NCBI GenBank assembly: GCA_947095535.1
Contig: OX352774.1
Location: 36,410,496 to 36,474,495 of the forward strand
DNA: 64,000 nt
Direction: 5' to 3'
From: Poecilobothrus nobilitatus
Taxonomy: Eukaryota > Arthropoda > Insecta > Diptera > Dolichopodidae
Below the pieces are notes generated by a model, which did no database searches, had not been told where the DNA came from, and worked only from the letters and a program-made list of their open reading frames with translations. Position numbers and translations under genes: made by a program. Below are positions 12,168 through 23,223 of this stretch, one piece after another (position 1 is the stretch's first letter; each line of letters begins with the position of its first letter).

Positions 12168-13616
12168 GGGACAACAAAGACTTGATGCTATCATTTTTTA
12201 GTCAAACATTAAGAATGAATTCCTTTATAATTAGAATGTAGATTTAACATAGTGGGTAAAATTAAGGGTTAAGGAATTAAAAAGAAATTGTTCAATAAAA
12301 AGTAAAAAAAAAATTTTTAAATTACAGATTATTAGCATTATCATGATATAAGATCCTCTTATAACACCCATGCTTTTTTTAAACAGGTATATATAATACA
12401 TAATATTATGTACACTAAAATAAGTGTTCATAAGTAGGTACATAATTAAAAACCTACATTAGCTTTATATACGATTAAATACACTATAATTAATTTTTTT
12501 TTTATCATTTAATTACATTTTTTTGTTTTATTTTCTTATGACTAACTTTAAATTTTTATTTTAGTGAAGCAAAAAAGAAAAAAAAAAACAAAATCTAAGT
12601 TAAATAGTTACTTGACAGTCAAGTGCACATTTGAAAAACATATCATATAACAAATTTTTACAGGTTTTTTTTTTTTTTATATAAAGTACTAAAATTACCT
12701 TTTAAGTGATTTTTTTAAGCATTTTACTCATTTTTTTTTTTTGTTAACTCTTCAGTTATGAGTTAAATAAAACAAAAAAAAAAAAACCAACTTGTCATTA
12801 CGATAATTTTTTTTAGATAATATGAATATATTATGTTATATCACTAGGTAGTATATCCTAGGATTGCTGATTAGTGATTAGTAAAGAAGCAAAAACAAAA
12901 AAAAAAAAAAATTTTTACTGCTTATAAAAATAAAAACAAATAAAAAATTTATTTTAACTGTCATTTTTTTTTATTTGTTTTTTTTTTTTCGTTTTGTTTT
13001 GGTTTTGGTTTAAATTTAGATTTTAATTTAGTGATATGAGATGAGTTTAGCAGTGGTAGGAAAGAGTACATATGTGCAAATATGATAAAAAAAAAAAAAA
13101 AAAACCAGTAAAAAACTGATTAATAAAACTAATAAAGTAAATAAATATGAAATTATATAAAAAATATTATGATAACATAAAAGTTGTAAAAAAACAAAAA
13201 AATATTAAATGGATTCTTGTTTTTTTTTTTTGTTTTTTTGTATCTCTGGAAGTTTTTAATTTTCTATGTGTTACAAGATTCATAATTTCGCGGGCTATTT
13301 TAAAGTGGTTATTATTAAAAAAAAAACAAAAATTTAAAAAAAAATTATGAACTATGTACGTAGAAAGTTAAAACATTTTTTTTCTTTTATATTATAATAA
13401 AACTCCTAATTAAACGAAATAAAAAATAAATATACCTATGATCATTTCTTCGAGTTTTCTTTTATATGAAAAATTGAAGATATTTGTTGATTTGCTAAAG
13501 GATGTCAATTGTTTATCTTCAGTAATATAATTGATTAAGTCTTAAGGGTGGTATGTACAAATGCCCTATTTGCTCCGGAATATATGCAACAAGATTTCCT
13601 ATGAAATTTCTACTCT
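12168..13616. other. Non-coding AT-rich stretch
   Basis: Many A and T homopolymers; no gene or element boundary seen. Confidence 0.55.
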
Positions 13617-13625
13617 TAAAAAAAT

Positions 13626-13897
13626 CGGGGGCTTCGGTAGCCTAGTGGGTAGGCGTGTGGCGTATTAATCGAAGCGGTGTGGGTTCGATCCCTGCACAGG
13701 TCGTAAGTGTTTTTTTCTTTACATATCCCCCTTACGACCAAATATAATGTAAATATATAGTATATAATATAAACAAAATAAATAATATTAGTATATAATT
13801 TAATAACAGTATAAAAAAAAACCTATAATGGTCTTTAGTAGCCGATGGTTCAATAATATTGCATTACATTTATGTATGTAATATTAATATAAATAAA
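13626..13897 (+). mobile_element. Full-length tRNA-derived SINE (family A, copy 2)
   Basis: The head has box A TAGCCTAGTGG (13638-13648) and box B GGTTCGATCCC (13682-13692). The body holds a 9-bp hairpin, GGTCGTAAG (13699-13707) with CTTACGACC (13731-13739), then GTAGCCGATGGTT and a 3' end AATATTAATATAAATAAA shared with the copy at 57294. It is flanked by identical 9-bp direct repeats TAAAAAAAT (13617-13625 and 13898-13906), consistent with target-primed insertion, although such an AT-rich repeat could be coincidental. Confidence 0.88.
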
Positions 13898-13906
13898 TAA
13901 AAAAAT

Positions 13907-15715
13907 TGGAGAAATTTCATTGCATTGCAGGTTCTTCACTTTATCAAAAATATATATATTATAATTATTATGATTGGAGCACTAATACTTATGATATGTT
14001 ATAAAAATCTTCTTCGGTTCCAGCACCTCAATCACATTTTTATGTCTATAAATTTTTAATACGATATATTTATATATATTATAAATCTTGAAGATTTAGT
14101 AAAAGAACAGGGAAATGATCACTTAATTTAACCATGAAAACAAACAGAATAATAAAACTTTCGCCCTGTATTTGTATAGTTTTAACACTAGTTAGAAGGT
14201 TTAGGTTACAACAAAACTTATATTTTTAAAATCTTCCTGATTCTCTTTCATTATGGCCAAGTTATGAGCTATGGTGTTTCTACTATTATGTATTTTAATA
14301 AGAAGGGCAGGTATTGATATAAGTGATTAATTTATGACTATCACTAAAACAAAATTATAACTATAAAAATAAAATTTAAACTATTAGACCCCCTTGACAT
14401 ACTACAAATGAATTGAATCTTGTTTAATTAATAGCCAATAAAATTTTAATAAAAAACTAGATTAAACATTTTCATATAATCATCGTTTAAATAATAGGCA
14501 ATAAAAATGATTTACTATTCATAGAATATATTTAAAATATCCAAAGAATTTTATAAAAGGTAATAAAATACACGTGACACAAGTAATTTTTTATTTTATT
14601 TTTTATAAATAATGTGAATTCTAAAAAAAAAAAATCAAAAAATACTTTTTAAACCTCGAATTATTCACTTATCATAAGTGATAATTTAATTGAAAATGAA
14701 AATGAAAAACAAAAAAAAAACAACTTTACTTGAATTTAAACATTAATTGAAGGTAATCAACAAATGCAGCATAATATATTTTTATTTTTTATGCATATAT
14801 TTTATATATATATATATAAAATTTCATTTCCTAAATAACAACATTAAAAATAAACAACTTTAAGATATCATGTACGAATATGTTGCAACATATTTTTTTT
14901 TTTTTTGTAAAGTTATAGCTATTAAATTAAATATGAATTCTATATAATATAATTATGTATATAATATATATGTATGTATATCTAAAGTTTGGTTCCATTG
15001 AATAATTCACCCCGCACCCGAGTAAATATATATATATTGAAATCAGGTAAAAAACATCACATTTTAAAAGACAGGTGTTATAATACATTTTGTAGCTATG
15101 ATTTTTATCTACATACAGTTGATATGTGTAGTGTACAGTACACATAATATCTAATATATCTATAAATATATCTTAAATTAAATTTTAAAATAATATAGTC
15201 AAAAGATATTTTTAAAAAATATCACGACATTTATGAGTTTTTTTTTTGTATTTATGTCAGAATAAAAAAAAACTTATTTGATATTTTTTGTTTTCTGATG
15301 TTGTTCGTTTTAAATAATTGACAATTACAATCGAGTAGTAAATTTACTCTGATGGTGATGGTGATTTGTTTTGTTTTGTTTTGTTTTTTTTTTTTTGTTT
15401 TTCTATTTTAAATTGAAAATTTGTTGCTTTATAACACTTGAAAATTGAAATTGGGGGTGATCTTTGGATCCATAAGATAAACATAATTCTAGATTCTTAA
15501 AAAAAAAAAAAAACAAAAACCGCAAAAGTTCATATTATAAAGGTATTAATTTAGTATTTAGAGTATTCAGAAATAACATTTGATCCGTTATAGTTTTGTG
15601 TCATGTTTTATGTCAAAACTTAATATTTTATTGTCATCAAAATGTCAATATTGTACGAAAATTCTTTTAGGCAAATCTAATAAGTATGATTAAATGTTGG
15701 TATATATATCATTTT
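13907..15715. other. Non-coding AT-rich stretch
   Basis: No gene seen. It contains a perfect 18-bp palindrome AATATGTTGCAACATATT at 14877-14894 and a (GTTTT)n run near 15366-15385. Confidence 0.55.
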
Positions 15716-15717
15716 TA

Positions 15718-16330
15718 CTTTAATAAAAAGGATTTCCACTTCAATTGCAAGTATTTTCTATTGGAATGCAAGTATTTATTTATCAAATACAAGTTTATCT
15801 TTTTAATAGCAAGTATTTGTTTTTCAAATGCAAGGTTTCCTTTTTAATAGCAAATATATTATTCATCTTAAATGCTAGTTCTTTATTTACGTAATTTTTT
15901 TTAAGTAATTAATTAATTATTCTTCAAAGATCCTTCAAACAGACTGCAAAGTAAGGTTTTAAGTACAGAGTTAGACACGGTAAGTACATTTTTTGTAAAT
16001 TTTTTGAAAGTTTTTAGTTTTTTTTTCAGGTTTTGTTTTTAGAATCTTATAAGATATAATAATGATTAATTTTGTTAATAGTTTGTTTTTAATAACTTTA
16101 CAGCTCAACAAAGCCTATGCATATTAAAGATGCAAAAATGGAAAGTTGTGTTTATAGTAGCTTTGAATATTATTTCAAAACTTGCATTTAAGAAGAAAAT
16201 AGTTGCTATTAAAAAGGGAAACTTGTATTTGAAAAGGAAATATGTATACTTGCTATTAAAATAAAGGAAAATTTGTATTTGAAAAAAAAAAAAATTCTTG
16301 TAATTGAAGTGAAAATCTTTCTTATTAAAG
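15718..16330. mobile_element. 613-bp MITE with long nested inverted subterminal repeats
   Basis: TA (15716-15717 and 16331-16332) flanks ends CTTTAATAAAAAGGATTTCC on the left and, inverted from the right, CTTTAATAAGAAAGATTTTC. Inverted similarity continues for about 150 bp as alternating short motifs, AATAGCAAGTATTTG and TTCAAATGCAAGGTTTCC-like, present several times in each arm. The middle (about 15880-16130) is unrelated AT-rich DNA without an ORF. Subterminal repeats of this kind are the usual places for transposase binding. Confidence 0.8.
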
Positions 16331-16332
16331 TA

Positions 16333-18126
16333 AGCAAGATATACATATATTGATTGATGAATATTCTTAAAATATTTGGAACAATAAAAATAAACAAAAG
16401 CATACTAACTAAAAAGTAATGTAAAATCGAAAAAAAAGAATATGAGTAAGATAAAACAAAGAGTAATTGTCAAATGAATCGATCGAAACTGAACACCTCT
16501 AAAATTGAAGACAATTGTCTCCATTAACAGTTAACGAAATATTAATAAACAAAATTATCCTCGATGTTCAATAGAATAAAGCACTTGTTAAAGAAAATAA
16601 TGACTATGTAACCACTAACTCTATATTTGCCTTCCGTAGTTTTATTTGTTATATATATATATATATTTTTTTTTGTTATATCATAAAAATAATATAAACC
16701 CAAAAATATGTCCTTGAATACTACTATTCCTTTTGACTTTAAAATTAAAAAAACACATAATACAAAATATAAAAGCTACATTTGATCAGTTAAAATCGAA
16801 TTAGTCTATAATCCTTAACTGAACTTCATGTTAGAACATCTATTTGAATACACCCACTCCATGTACATATTATGAAGATTGTCCAAGATCAGAGTGATTT
16901 CATAAAATTCATTCATAAATAAAAAGAAAAAAGCAAAAATATATAAATGAAAACTTCAGAAGTTTAACTGATATGAGTCTATAGATTTATGTATTAAAAA
17001 ATAGGTAATAAGGTAATAAAGCTAAATAGATTGTTCACGATTTTTTATTGCATCGTTTTTTGTCAAATATTTTTTTTTTTTTTCTTTTGTTTCTTTTTGT
17101 TTTTTTTTATGTTATATTCCACGTTATTTGTTGGAGAAAAAAAAAAAATACAAAATTAAATAAGGTAATTGAATGACTGAACATTGTAATTCGTATTTTT
17201 TTATTTTTTTTTCTATTCAGTTTAAAAAAAAAAAAATTCTATTTTAAAAACTGTGAGTTATATTGAAAATATATCCAACAACAGGTGAAGTAAACAAAAA
17301 AAATAACAAGAAAAAAAACAAAACAAAAAAAAAAGAGTAAATATGTAAGTAAGCAAATAATTACAAATATGTTTATTCACATGTACATTAAATATACCAA
17401 CCATATATAGAAAAAAAACAAAATATTATTTTCTCAAGGTACAAAATTATGCAAATTTATAAATTTTACAGGTAAAAACATCAAGTAGGATAAAATAAAA
17501 CAAAAAGAAAAGGTGAGTCCTAAAGCGACAAAATAAAAAAAAAATATTTTTGTTTTTTTCGTTTCCAAAAAAAAAAACAAAAGCAAAAAAATAAATAAAA
17601 TATTATTTTAAAATCAATAAAAAATGAATGACTTTTTTTTTTCTTTTTGAATATGTTACAAAAAAAAAAAAAAAAAAAGAAGAAAATATTAAGAGAAAGG
17701 TATGATGAAAGTTAAAAATTAAAGATATTGTTATAGTATAAAACAAAGTAAAAATAAAAATATGTAATTGAAAAAAAGGTAGGAAAATAACAATTATAAA
17801 CACGATATGTATTTTGTAAAAGAAAAAAAATTTTTTACATTACCATGCACAGTAACTATTTTTCAATTCGTTTCAATTCAAAATACCTAATGAAATTTAA
17901 TTCATTTACTGTAGAACAGTAAAGTTTTATTGAGAAATTTTTGTATTTACATATAATTTGATTGCTTTCTTTAAAATATGCGACTATTGTAAAAATTATT
18001 TTGTAACTCTTTATTACAAAAGTATAATTTTACAATAACTATACATATTCATTACAAGATTCATTAAAACAGATTTTTAATTCAAAAAAAATATAATGAT
18101 TTTAAAATTATTAATTCCAGATATGC
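16333..18126. other. Non-coding AT-rich stretch
   Basis: A/T runs and an (AT)n tract near 16652-16666. No supported gene. Splice-like AG/GT motifs at 17471 and 17513 are discussed under rejected items. Confidence 0.55.
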
Positions 18127-18200
18127 TCCAGTCAATGGTGTAGTGGTTAAGATACCGGCCTTTCATATACGAAAGATTTCGAACTCAAACCCCGGCTGGG
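18127..18200 (+). mobile_element. tRNA-Glu-like SINE head or tRNA pseudogene
   Basis: Box A is TGGTGTAGTGG (18138-18148), followed by TTAAGATACCGGCCTTTCA, which resembles the D-arm and anticodon arm of tRNA-Glu(TTC), then a decayed T-arm TTTCGAACTC. The ends CCAGTC and GGCTGG can partly pair as an acceptor stem. AT-rich sequence follows with no intact SINE body. The T-arm and anticodon arm do not fold cleanly, so a working tRNA is unlikely. Confidence 0.6.
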
Positions 18201-18308
18201 TTATATAGATTTTTCTTATAATATATAATTAGTAGAATATAATTAAATAAAAAAAATAAGTTTGTATGTCCTATAAATTATAATTAATATCATATTGTAA
18301 TAGTTATA

Positions 18309-18825
18309 CAGGATGATTCATGAGTAAACGGTATCCTTGTAAGGGGTGATAGAGGAGATAAAAAGAAGCAAAAAACTTAGTATTAAGTGACGTCATTTCT
18401 TAATGGTTTCTGAGATAACGAGACTTATAGATTTTCTCTTCTTTAAAATTCTTTAATTTCGTTTTTTGTTTATGATTTTGGAACTAACAAACGTAAGATC
18501 AACCTTAATACCATTTTCGCATGCTTACTAAATTAGCTATTTACCGCAACATGGAAACAGACCGGGTGACCTTTTCATAAAAAGTTATACAGCTTTCAAT
18601 TTAAATATTTTTGCATTTTCTATTCAAAAAATGTCTTTTAAACCGTTTTCCTAAAAAATTAACGGTTTTATGAAAAAAATTATTCTCTGTTTATTGCTGC
18701 ACATTTTAAGTATAATAGCAACCCTGTAGCTAGAAAATTGTAAAAGTTGTAAATAAAAGAATGTATGATTTTCAAGAAAAACACTCAATATTTACAAGGA
18801 TGCCGTTTATTAGTGAAACACCCTG
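18309..18825. mobile_element. 517-bp MITE-like element with TA target duplication
   Basis: The left end reads CAGGATGATTCATGAGTAAA and the inverted right end CAGGGTGTTTCACTAATAAA; the match continues through CGG-ATCCTTGTA (about 31 of 37 positions including the flanking TATA). TA lies on both sides (18307-18308 and 18826-18827). The interior is non-coding. Confidence 0.75.
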
Positions 18826-18850
18826 TATAATAAAATAATAATAAAACCAT

Positions 18851-19045
18851 AATTCTTGTATAAGATAATAGATGGCGTAGAAATAATAGAATAGTCTTAG
18901 TTTTGTACAATATAGCTGGAGCCGAGTAATCAACGGCTTAGTGAAATGAATGATCCACGAAACTGAAACTTAGTCAAATATGAATAATAAATGACTTAGT
19001 GAATGGCCTATACTCCTCATTGGAGTGACAAGGAAAAAAAAAAAA
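18851..19045 (+). mobile_element. Retroposon-like repeat family R, copy 2
   Basis: It begins TTCTTGTATAAGATAATAGA, includes ATGGCG, TAATCAACGGCTTAGTGAAA and AAATGACTTAGTGAATGGCC, and ends with a small hairpin (ACTCC TCAT TGGAGT) followed by an A tract (19034-19045). It matches 12019-12167 and the inverted copy at 59127-59292. A terminal hairpin plus poly-A suggests a retroposed RNA. Confidence 0.7.
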
Positions 19046-19238
19046 TTAAGATATGAATTGGAAAATGTCAATTTCATGTTTTTATTTTAAATTCTTAAAC
19101 ATAAGTATCTTAAATTTTTTAAACAATAATTAATTATTTATTTAAAATTGAATATAAAAAATATCTATTTATAGAAAAATTTAACTTGAGACCACTTTAA
19201 ATATTATTTCTGGAACTTGGTTTGATGATTAAAAAGAA

Positions 19239-19560
19239 GCACGTAACTTGTCACCATCAATGCTTAATTTGAGCGGATGGTTTATAATTAGGGTAATGCA
19301 AGGATTGTCATTCAAACCAGAATTATCATCAGTTCAAACATAATTTTTATTTTTTTACTTACATATTAAAAATTAAACATTTGACGTGACTTGTGATCAT
19401 CAATGTTGACATGACTTGACTTGTCAACATCAATATTTAAATTAAGCGCACAGCTTATAATAGGGTAATGCAATAACTGTCATTTAAACCAGAGTTGTAA
19501 TTTGCCCTGACATTATTTTTATTCCTCTACTTACATAATATTTAAAATGAAACATTTTTA
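19239..19560 (+). repeat. Tandem pair of SINE-like relics, period about 173 bp
   Basis: Two diverged units align: ACTTGTCACCATCAATG (19246) with ACTTGTCAACATCAATA (19419), and TTATAATTAGGGTAATGCAA with TTATAATAGGGTAATGCAA. Both continue with GTCATTYAAACCAGA and end in TTACTTACATA. The GTCATTCAAAC...TTCAAAC part resembles the tRNA-like relic at 11163. Divergence between units is considerable, so this is an old event. Confidence 0.6.
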
Positions 19561-20320
19561 TTTACGATATAAAAGTAATTTAGATTTTAGAATTTTTATA
19601 AATGTACATATTAAAGACAATGTTTTGTATATTTTGTTTTAAAATATCCGAAACATAAATTTTGGAAAATTAACAAATAAATAATTTAAATTTTATTTAA
19701 AATTCAAATAGTTATTCTAAAGTTTTAAAAATTTGCCAACAAAAAAATTCACTGTTCATAATTGTTTCACGAATATTTAAAAAGAACATTGTTTATCACA
19801 TCAGTATAGAACAATAATGAACGAATCTTAAAGAGCTGTAATAATGTTTAAACCTATTATCCTATTATACACATATTATATAAGTATATAAGCTCAGAAG
19901 TTCATTAGATAAAATATATATTAAAGGCATTCTGTAAAACTATATAATTACTAAAATTAGGTTTAAAAAATTGCATATTAGTTGCATTAGTAATTATACG
20001 TTAAGAAATTAAATCGGGCCTCAAAAATTTAAAAAATAAAGAGTAACTAGTATTCGCCCGCCCCTCGAAATTCGAGGTGTTTTAATTAGCAAATACAATA
20101 CAATATATACAGTATAGTTTCTTTATGATTTTATTTAAAATGTAAAAATACAATTTTCAATAATTAAAGCCTTTATGAATTTAAAATTTCTTTGTAAATG
20201 ATATTTTTTTATAAAAACACGATTATTATTATCTTTTAGAAGTTGCCCTTGATTTATTGAGTATTGGAAACTCAATATATACCTATTATATATGTATATA
20301 TTATAAGAAGCCTAAGATGA
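19561..20320. other. Non-coding stretch with a short GC-rich palindrome
   Basis: Mostly AT-rich and featureless. At 20048-20077 the motif ACTAGTATTCGCCCGCCCCT leads into the palindrome CCTCGAAATTCGAGG (20063-20077). It is reminiscent of retroelement termini I have seen in insects, but I cannot assign it. Confidence 0.35.
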
Positions 20321-20439
20321 TAAATCATTGAGTAAAAGGGTTTTAAATATCTATTAATACAGATTAAATATTATGATGATATTATGATATGTAAGAATTT
20401 ATTTCGTTTAAAATATAAAAAAAAAAAACAAAAAAAAAA

Positions 20440-20525
20440 AACAGAACTGAATCGAACTTGCAAAATCAAAAAGCAACTATTAATAACCCCACACTCTACC
20501 ACTGTACTAAACACTAAACTAAAAT
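20440..20525 (-). ncRNA. tRNA-like pol III module, diverged unit
   Basis: On the minus strand, box A TAGTACAGTGG (20499-20509) and box B AGTTCGATTCA (20448-20458) are followed by T-tracts (complement of 20412-20441). The interval between the boxes differs strongly from the other units while the boxes are kept. Transcription is inferred only from the motifs. Confidence 0.45.
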
Positions 20526-20939
20526 TATAATCTTTATATTCAGTTATATTGTGAAATTCCTACTCCTACCATACAACCAATATTTTAAAATTTTTAATCC
20601 AAAAGAAAAATAAAACAAAAATTTAACGGAATCAAAGAACGTCTTTTTTGAAAATGTATAATATAGGTATAGATTATACATATTATATGATACATATGTA
20701 TATACTTTACATGGGTTTTTTATAAAAATGGAAAATTATTAATGAAAATTAGAAAATTTTGGCAAAATATTAATTTTGTAAGATGGCTATACTGAATATT
20801 TATCATTTAAAAAGAAAAAAATGAAAATTGGTTGGTAAATCATTGAGTAAAATGGTTTTAAATGTCTGTCATTTACAGATTAAATATTATGATATGTAAG
20901 AATTTATTTCATATAAAATATTAGAAATAAAAAAAAAAA

Positions 20940-21033
20940 AAAAAAATAGAATAGAATCGAACTTGTGAACTAAACACTTCTCAAGTTTAAGAAGCGGTCA
21001 CTCTACCACTGCACCAAACTCCCCACTGAAGTT
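20940..21033 (-). ncRNA. tRNA-like pol III module, unit 2
   Basis: Box A TGGTGCAGTGG (21006-21016) matches the consensus, and box B AGTTCGATTCT (20953-20963) is close to GGTTCGANTCC. Six bases later comes an 18-T tract (complement of 20929-20946) that should terminate pol III. A transcript of roughly 85-90 nt is predicted. No clean cloverleaf is evident, so it is a tRNA-derived unit rather than a tRNA gene. Confidence 0.5.
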
Positions 21034-21476
21034 TTCACGTTTATATTCAATTTTATTGTGAAATTTCTATTTCCCACCATGCAAAATATATTTTAAAATT
21101 TTTTTTATGTTTTTAGAAAAAAAACAAAAAGCAAAAACAACAAAACAAAATTTAAAATTCAACGGAATAAAAGAGCGTCGTTTTTGAATATGTATATTAT
21201 AGGTATAGATTATACATATTATATGATACATATGTATATACTTTACATGGGTTTTTTATAAAAATGGAAAATTATTAATGAAAATTAGAAAATTTTGGAA
21301 AAATATTAATTTTGTAAGATGGCTATACTGAATATTTATCATTTAAAAAGAAAAAAATGAAAATTGGTTGGTAAATCATTGAGTAAAATGGTTTTAAATG
21401 TCTGTCATTTACAGATTAAATATTATGATATGTAAGAATTTATTTCATATAAAATATTAGAAATAAAAAAAAAAAA

Positions 21477-21570
21477 AAAAAAATAGAATAGAATCGAACT
21501 TGTGAACTAAACACTTCTCAAGTTTAAGAAGCGGCCACTCTACCACTGCACCAAACTCCCCACTGAAGTT
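21477..21570 (-). ncRNA. tRNA-like pol III module, unit 3
   Basis: Near-identical to the module at 20940-21033: box A at 21543-21553, box B at 21490-21500 and a 19-T terminator-like tract (complement of 21465-21483). One T-to-C change (plus strand) separates it from unit 2. Confidence 0.5.
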
Positions 21571-21966
21571 TTCACGTTTATATTCAATTTTATTGTGAAA
21601 TTTCTATTTCCCACCATGCAAAATATATTTTAAAATTTTTTTTATGTTTTTAGAAAAAAAACAAAAAGCAAAAACAACAAAACAAAATTTAAAATTCAAC
21701 GGAATAAAAGAGCGTCGTTTTTGAATATGTATATTATAGGTATAGATTATACATATTATATGATACATATGTATATACTTTACATGGGTTTTTTATAAAA
21801 ATGGAAAATTATTAATGAAAATTAGAAAATTTTGGAAAAATATTAATTTTGTAAGATGGCTATACTGAATATTTATCATTTAAAAAGAAAAAAATGAAAA
21901 TTGGTTGGTAAATCATTGAGTAAAATGGTTTTAAATGTCTGTCATTTACAGATTAAATATTATGAT

Positions 21967-22740
21967 TTATGTTTGCAGTAGTAATGTAGTATTCGACACC
22001 AGAGCAATCTATTGGAAACTAAAAATACTTTTTTTTTTAAATTCGCATGTAAACGCGTTGTCTTTTACGTCAAAAATACGAAAGAATTTCAAATTTGTTT
22101 ATGTTTCAAAATTTGAATTTAGTGTTTTGAATTTAAATTTACATTTAATATTTTAATCAAAAAATTTAAAATGACCTCTGACCAAACAGTCCTTTTTTTC
22201 GAATTCAAATATTCTATATAAATTAGTTTTTTTTATAGAGAATCAATTTTCTTCTAAAATTTATTAATTGAATGAAGAGTTCTTGTTTCGCAACATTCAA
22301 TTCTTCAAGTAATTCTTGATTATTTCTTAAATTTAATATTAATGCAATTTTACGGTTCAATTTAATTCATTTGTTTAAAATAAAAAATTTGTTTAAAATA
22401 AAAATTATTTACTACAAACTAAAAATTAAATAATACTAGTGTGTCAGGGGCGTTTAAATACTACGGTATTAGCAATACTATAGTATTAATACTTTAATAT
22501 CAATACTACATATCTGTCAAGGGCATTATAAAAATATATAAAATAAATAAACAGAAGGTAGGTATACATTTATTCGTTTATTCACTTATTTATTTATTGA
22601 CCCTTAATTTTAATCATTATTTTCGCATTTAAAATTATTTTTAGATTATCGATATCCGCAGCACTTTGAACATGAGAGTTAAAATAAAATTTGAAAACAA
22701 AACTAAAATAAAACTTTTTATTGTTCTGCTTTTTAAACAC
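21967..22740. other. Non-coding AT-rich stretch, possible hAT-like end
   Basis: No gene seen. At 22446 the motif CAGGGGCGTTTAAATACTAC begins a segment of repeated AATACT/AGTATT words (to about 22510). The CAGGGGCG start resembles hAT termini, but no partner end was found. Confidence 0.3.
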
Positions 22741-23060
22741 ATAAAGAAATTATTGATTTTCTTTTAGTTATTGTTTTGTATAAGGAGGACTGATAACCGC
22801 CATAAACTTTGCCCCTGCGATCCGTTGTAGTCCAATTCGTACTTAAACCGTCTTATCGAAAAAATCGATTACGTTCATAAATCAAATGATTTTTCTCTGG
22901 TCAAGAACTCTCGCTTCAGAAAAATTCTACCATGAGTGCCGTCTGCCGTTTACTAACGTTATCTCCCTCTTGTTTTTTTGTAATTGGTCTATTTTGCCCG
23001 AAAATCTTCACCTTCGTACTAAAACCTAGAAAAATTCAGGAGTTCACCCTTTTTATTAGT
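22741..23060. other. Less AT-rich non-coding segment
   Basis: About 300 bp with more GC and CG dinucleotides (for example TTTGCCCCTGCGATCCGTTG, GTGCCGTCTGCCG) than its surroundings. No long ORF on either strand and no terminal repeats. It could be a cis-regulatory element, a UTR exon or an old repeat. Confidence 0.35.
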
Positions 23061-23223
23061 CTCTATAATATACTCTTAAAGAATTTTTCAATCTTTTAAT
23101 CAGAACATTTTACTATACATAGAGATATCATTTTTTTTTAAATATGTATTTCAACTTACTTTTAGCTTTTATAAAAATTTATTTTAGCAAAAAACTGTTG
23201 ACTTTAATTTGATTGAATCAAAA

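Larger units (their letters stand above)
20321..21966 (-). repeat. Tandem array of ~536-bp units, each with a tRNA-like pol III module
   Basis: Anchors (TAAATCATTGAG) at 20321, 20836, 21372 and 21909 give spacings of 515, 536 and 537 bp. The first unit is diverged up to about 20650; from there on the units are almost identical, differing by one base in the tRNA-like part (T/C) and by A18 versus A19. The fourth unit is cut at 21966. Each full unit has box A, box B and a T-tract on the minus strand (listed separately). The array is copied whole at 46540-48185. Confidence 0.9.

Noticed and set aside
13147..13350. 67-codon lysine-rich frame (and its copy at 39366)
   Set aside because: Its composition is a direct translation of A and T runs; nothing indicates coding.
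15981..16030. Donor-like GGTAAGTAC and acceptor-like TTTTTTTTCAGG
   Set aside because: Both lie inside the unrelated middle of a MITE and are only about 40 bp apart, too short for a normal intron.
17472..17512. 41-nt plus-strand micro-exon between ATTTTACAG and GTGAGT
   Set aside because: The acceptor has a poor pyrimidine tract and the interior is A-rich with in-frame stops in some frames; such AG...GT pairs are expected by chance in this composition.
18127..18200. Functional tRNA-Glu gene
   Set aside because: The T-arm and anticodon arm do not pair properly and box B is degenerate, so I call it a SINE head or pseudogene.
22446..22510. hAT transposon terminus (CAGGGGCG...)
   Set aside because: No matching inverted end or 8-bp target duplication could be found.
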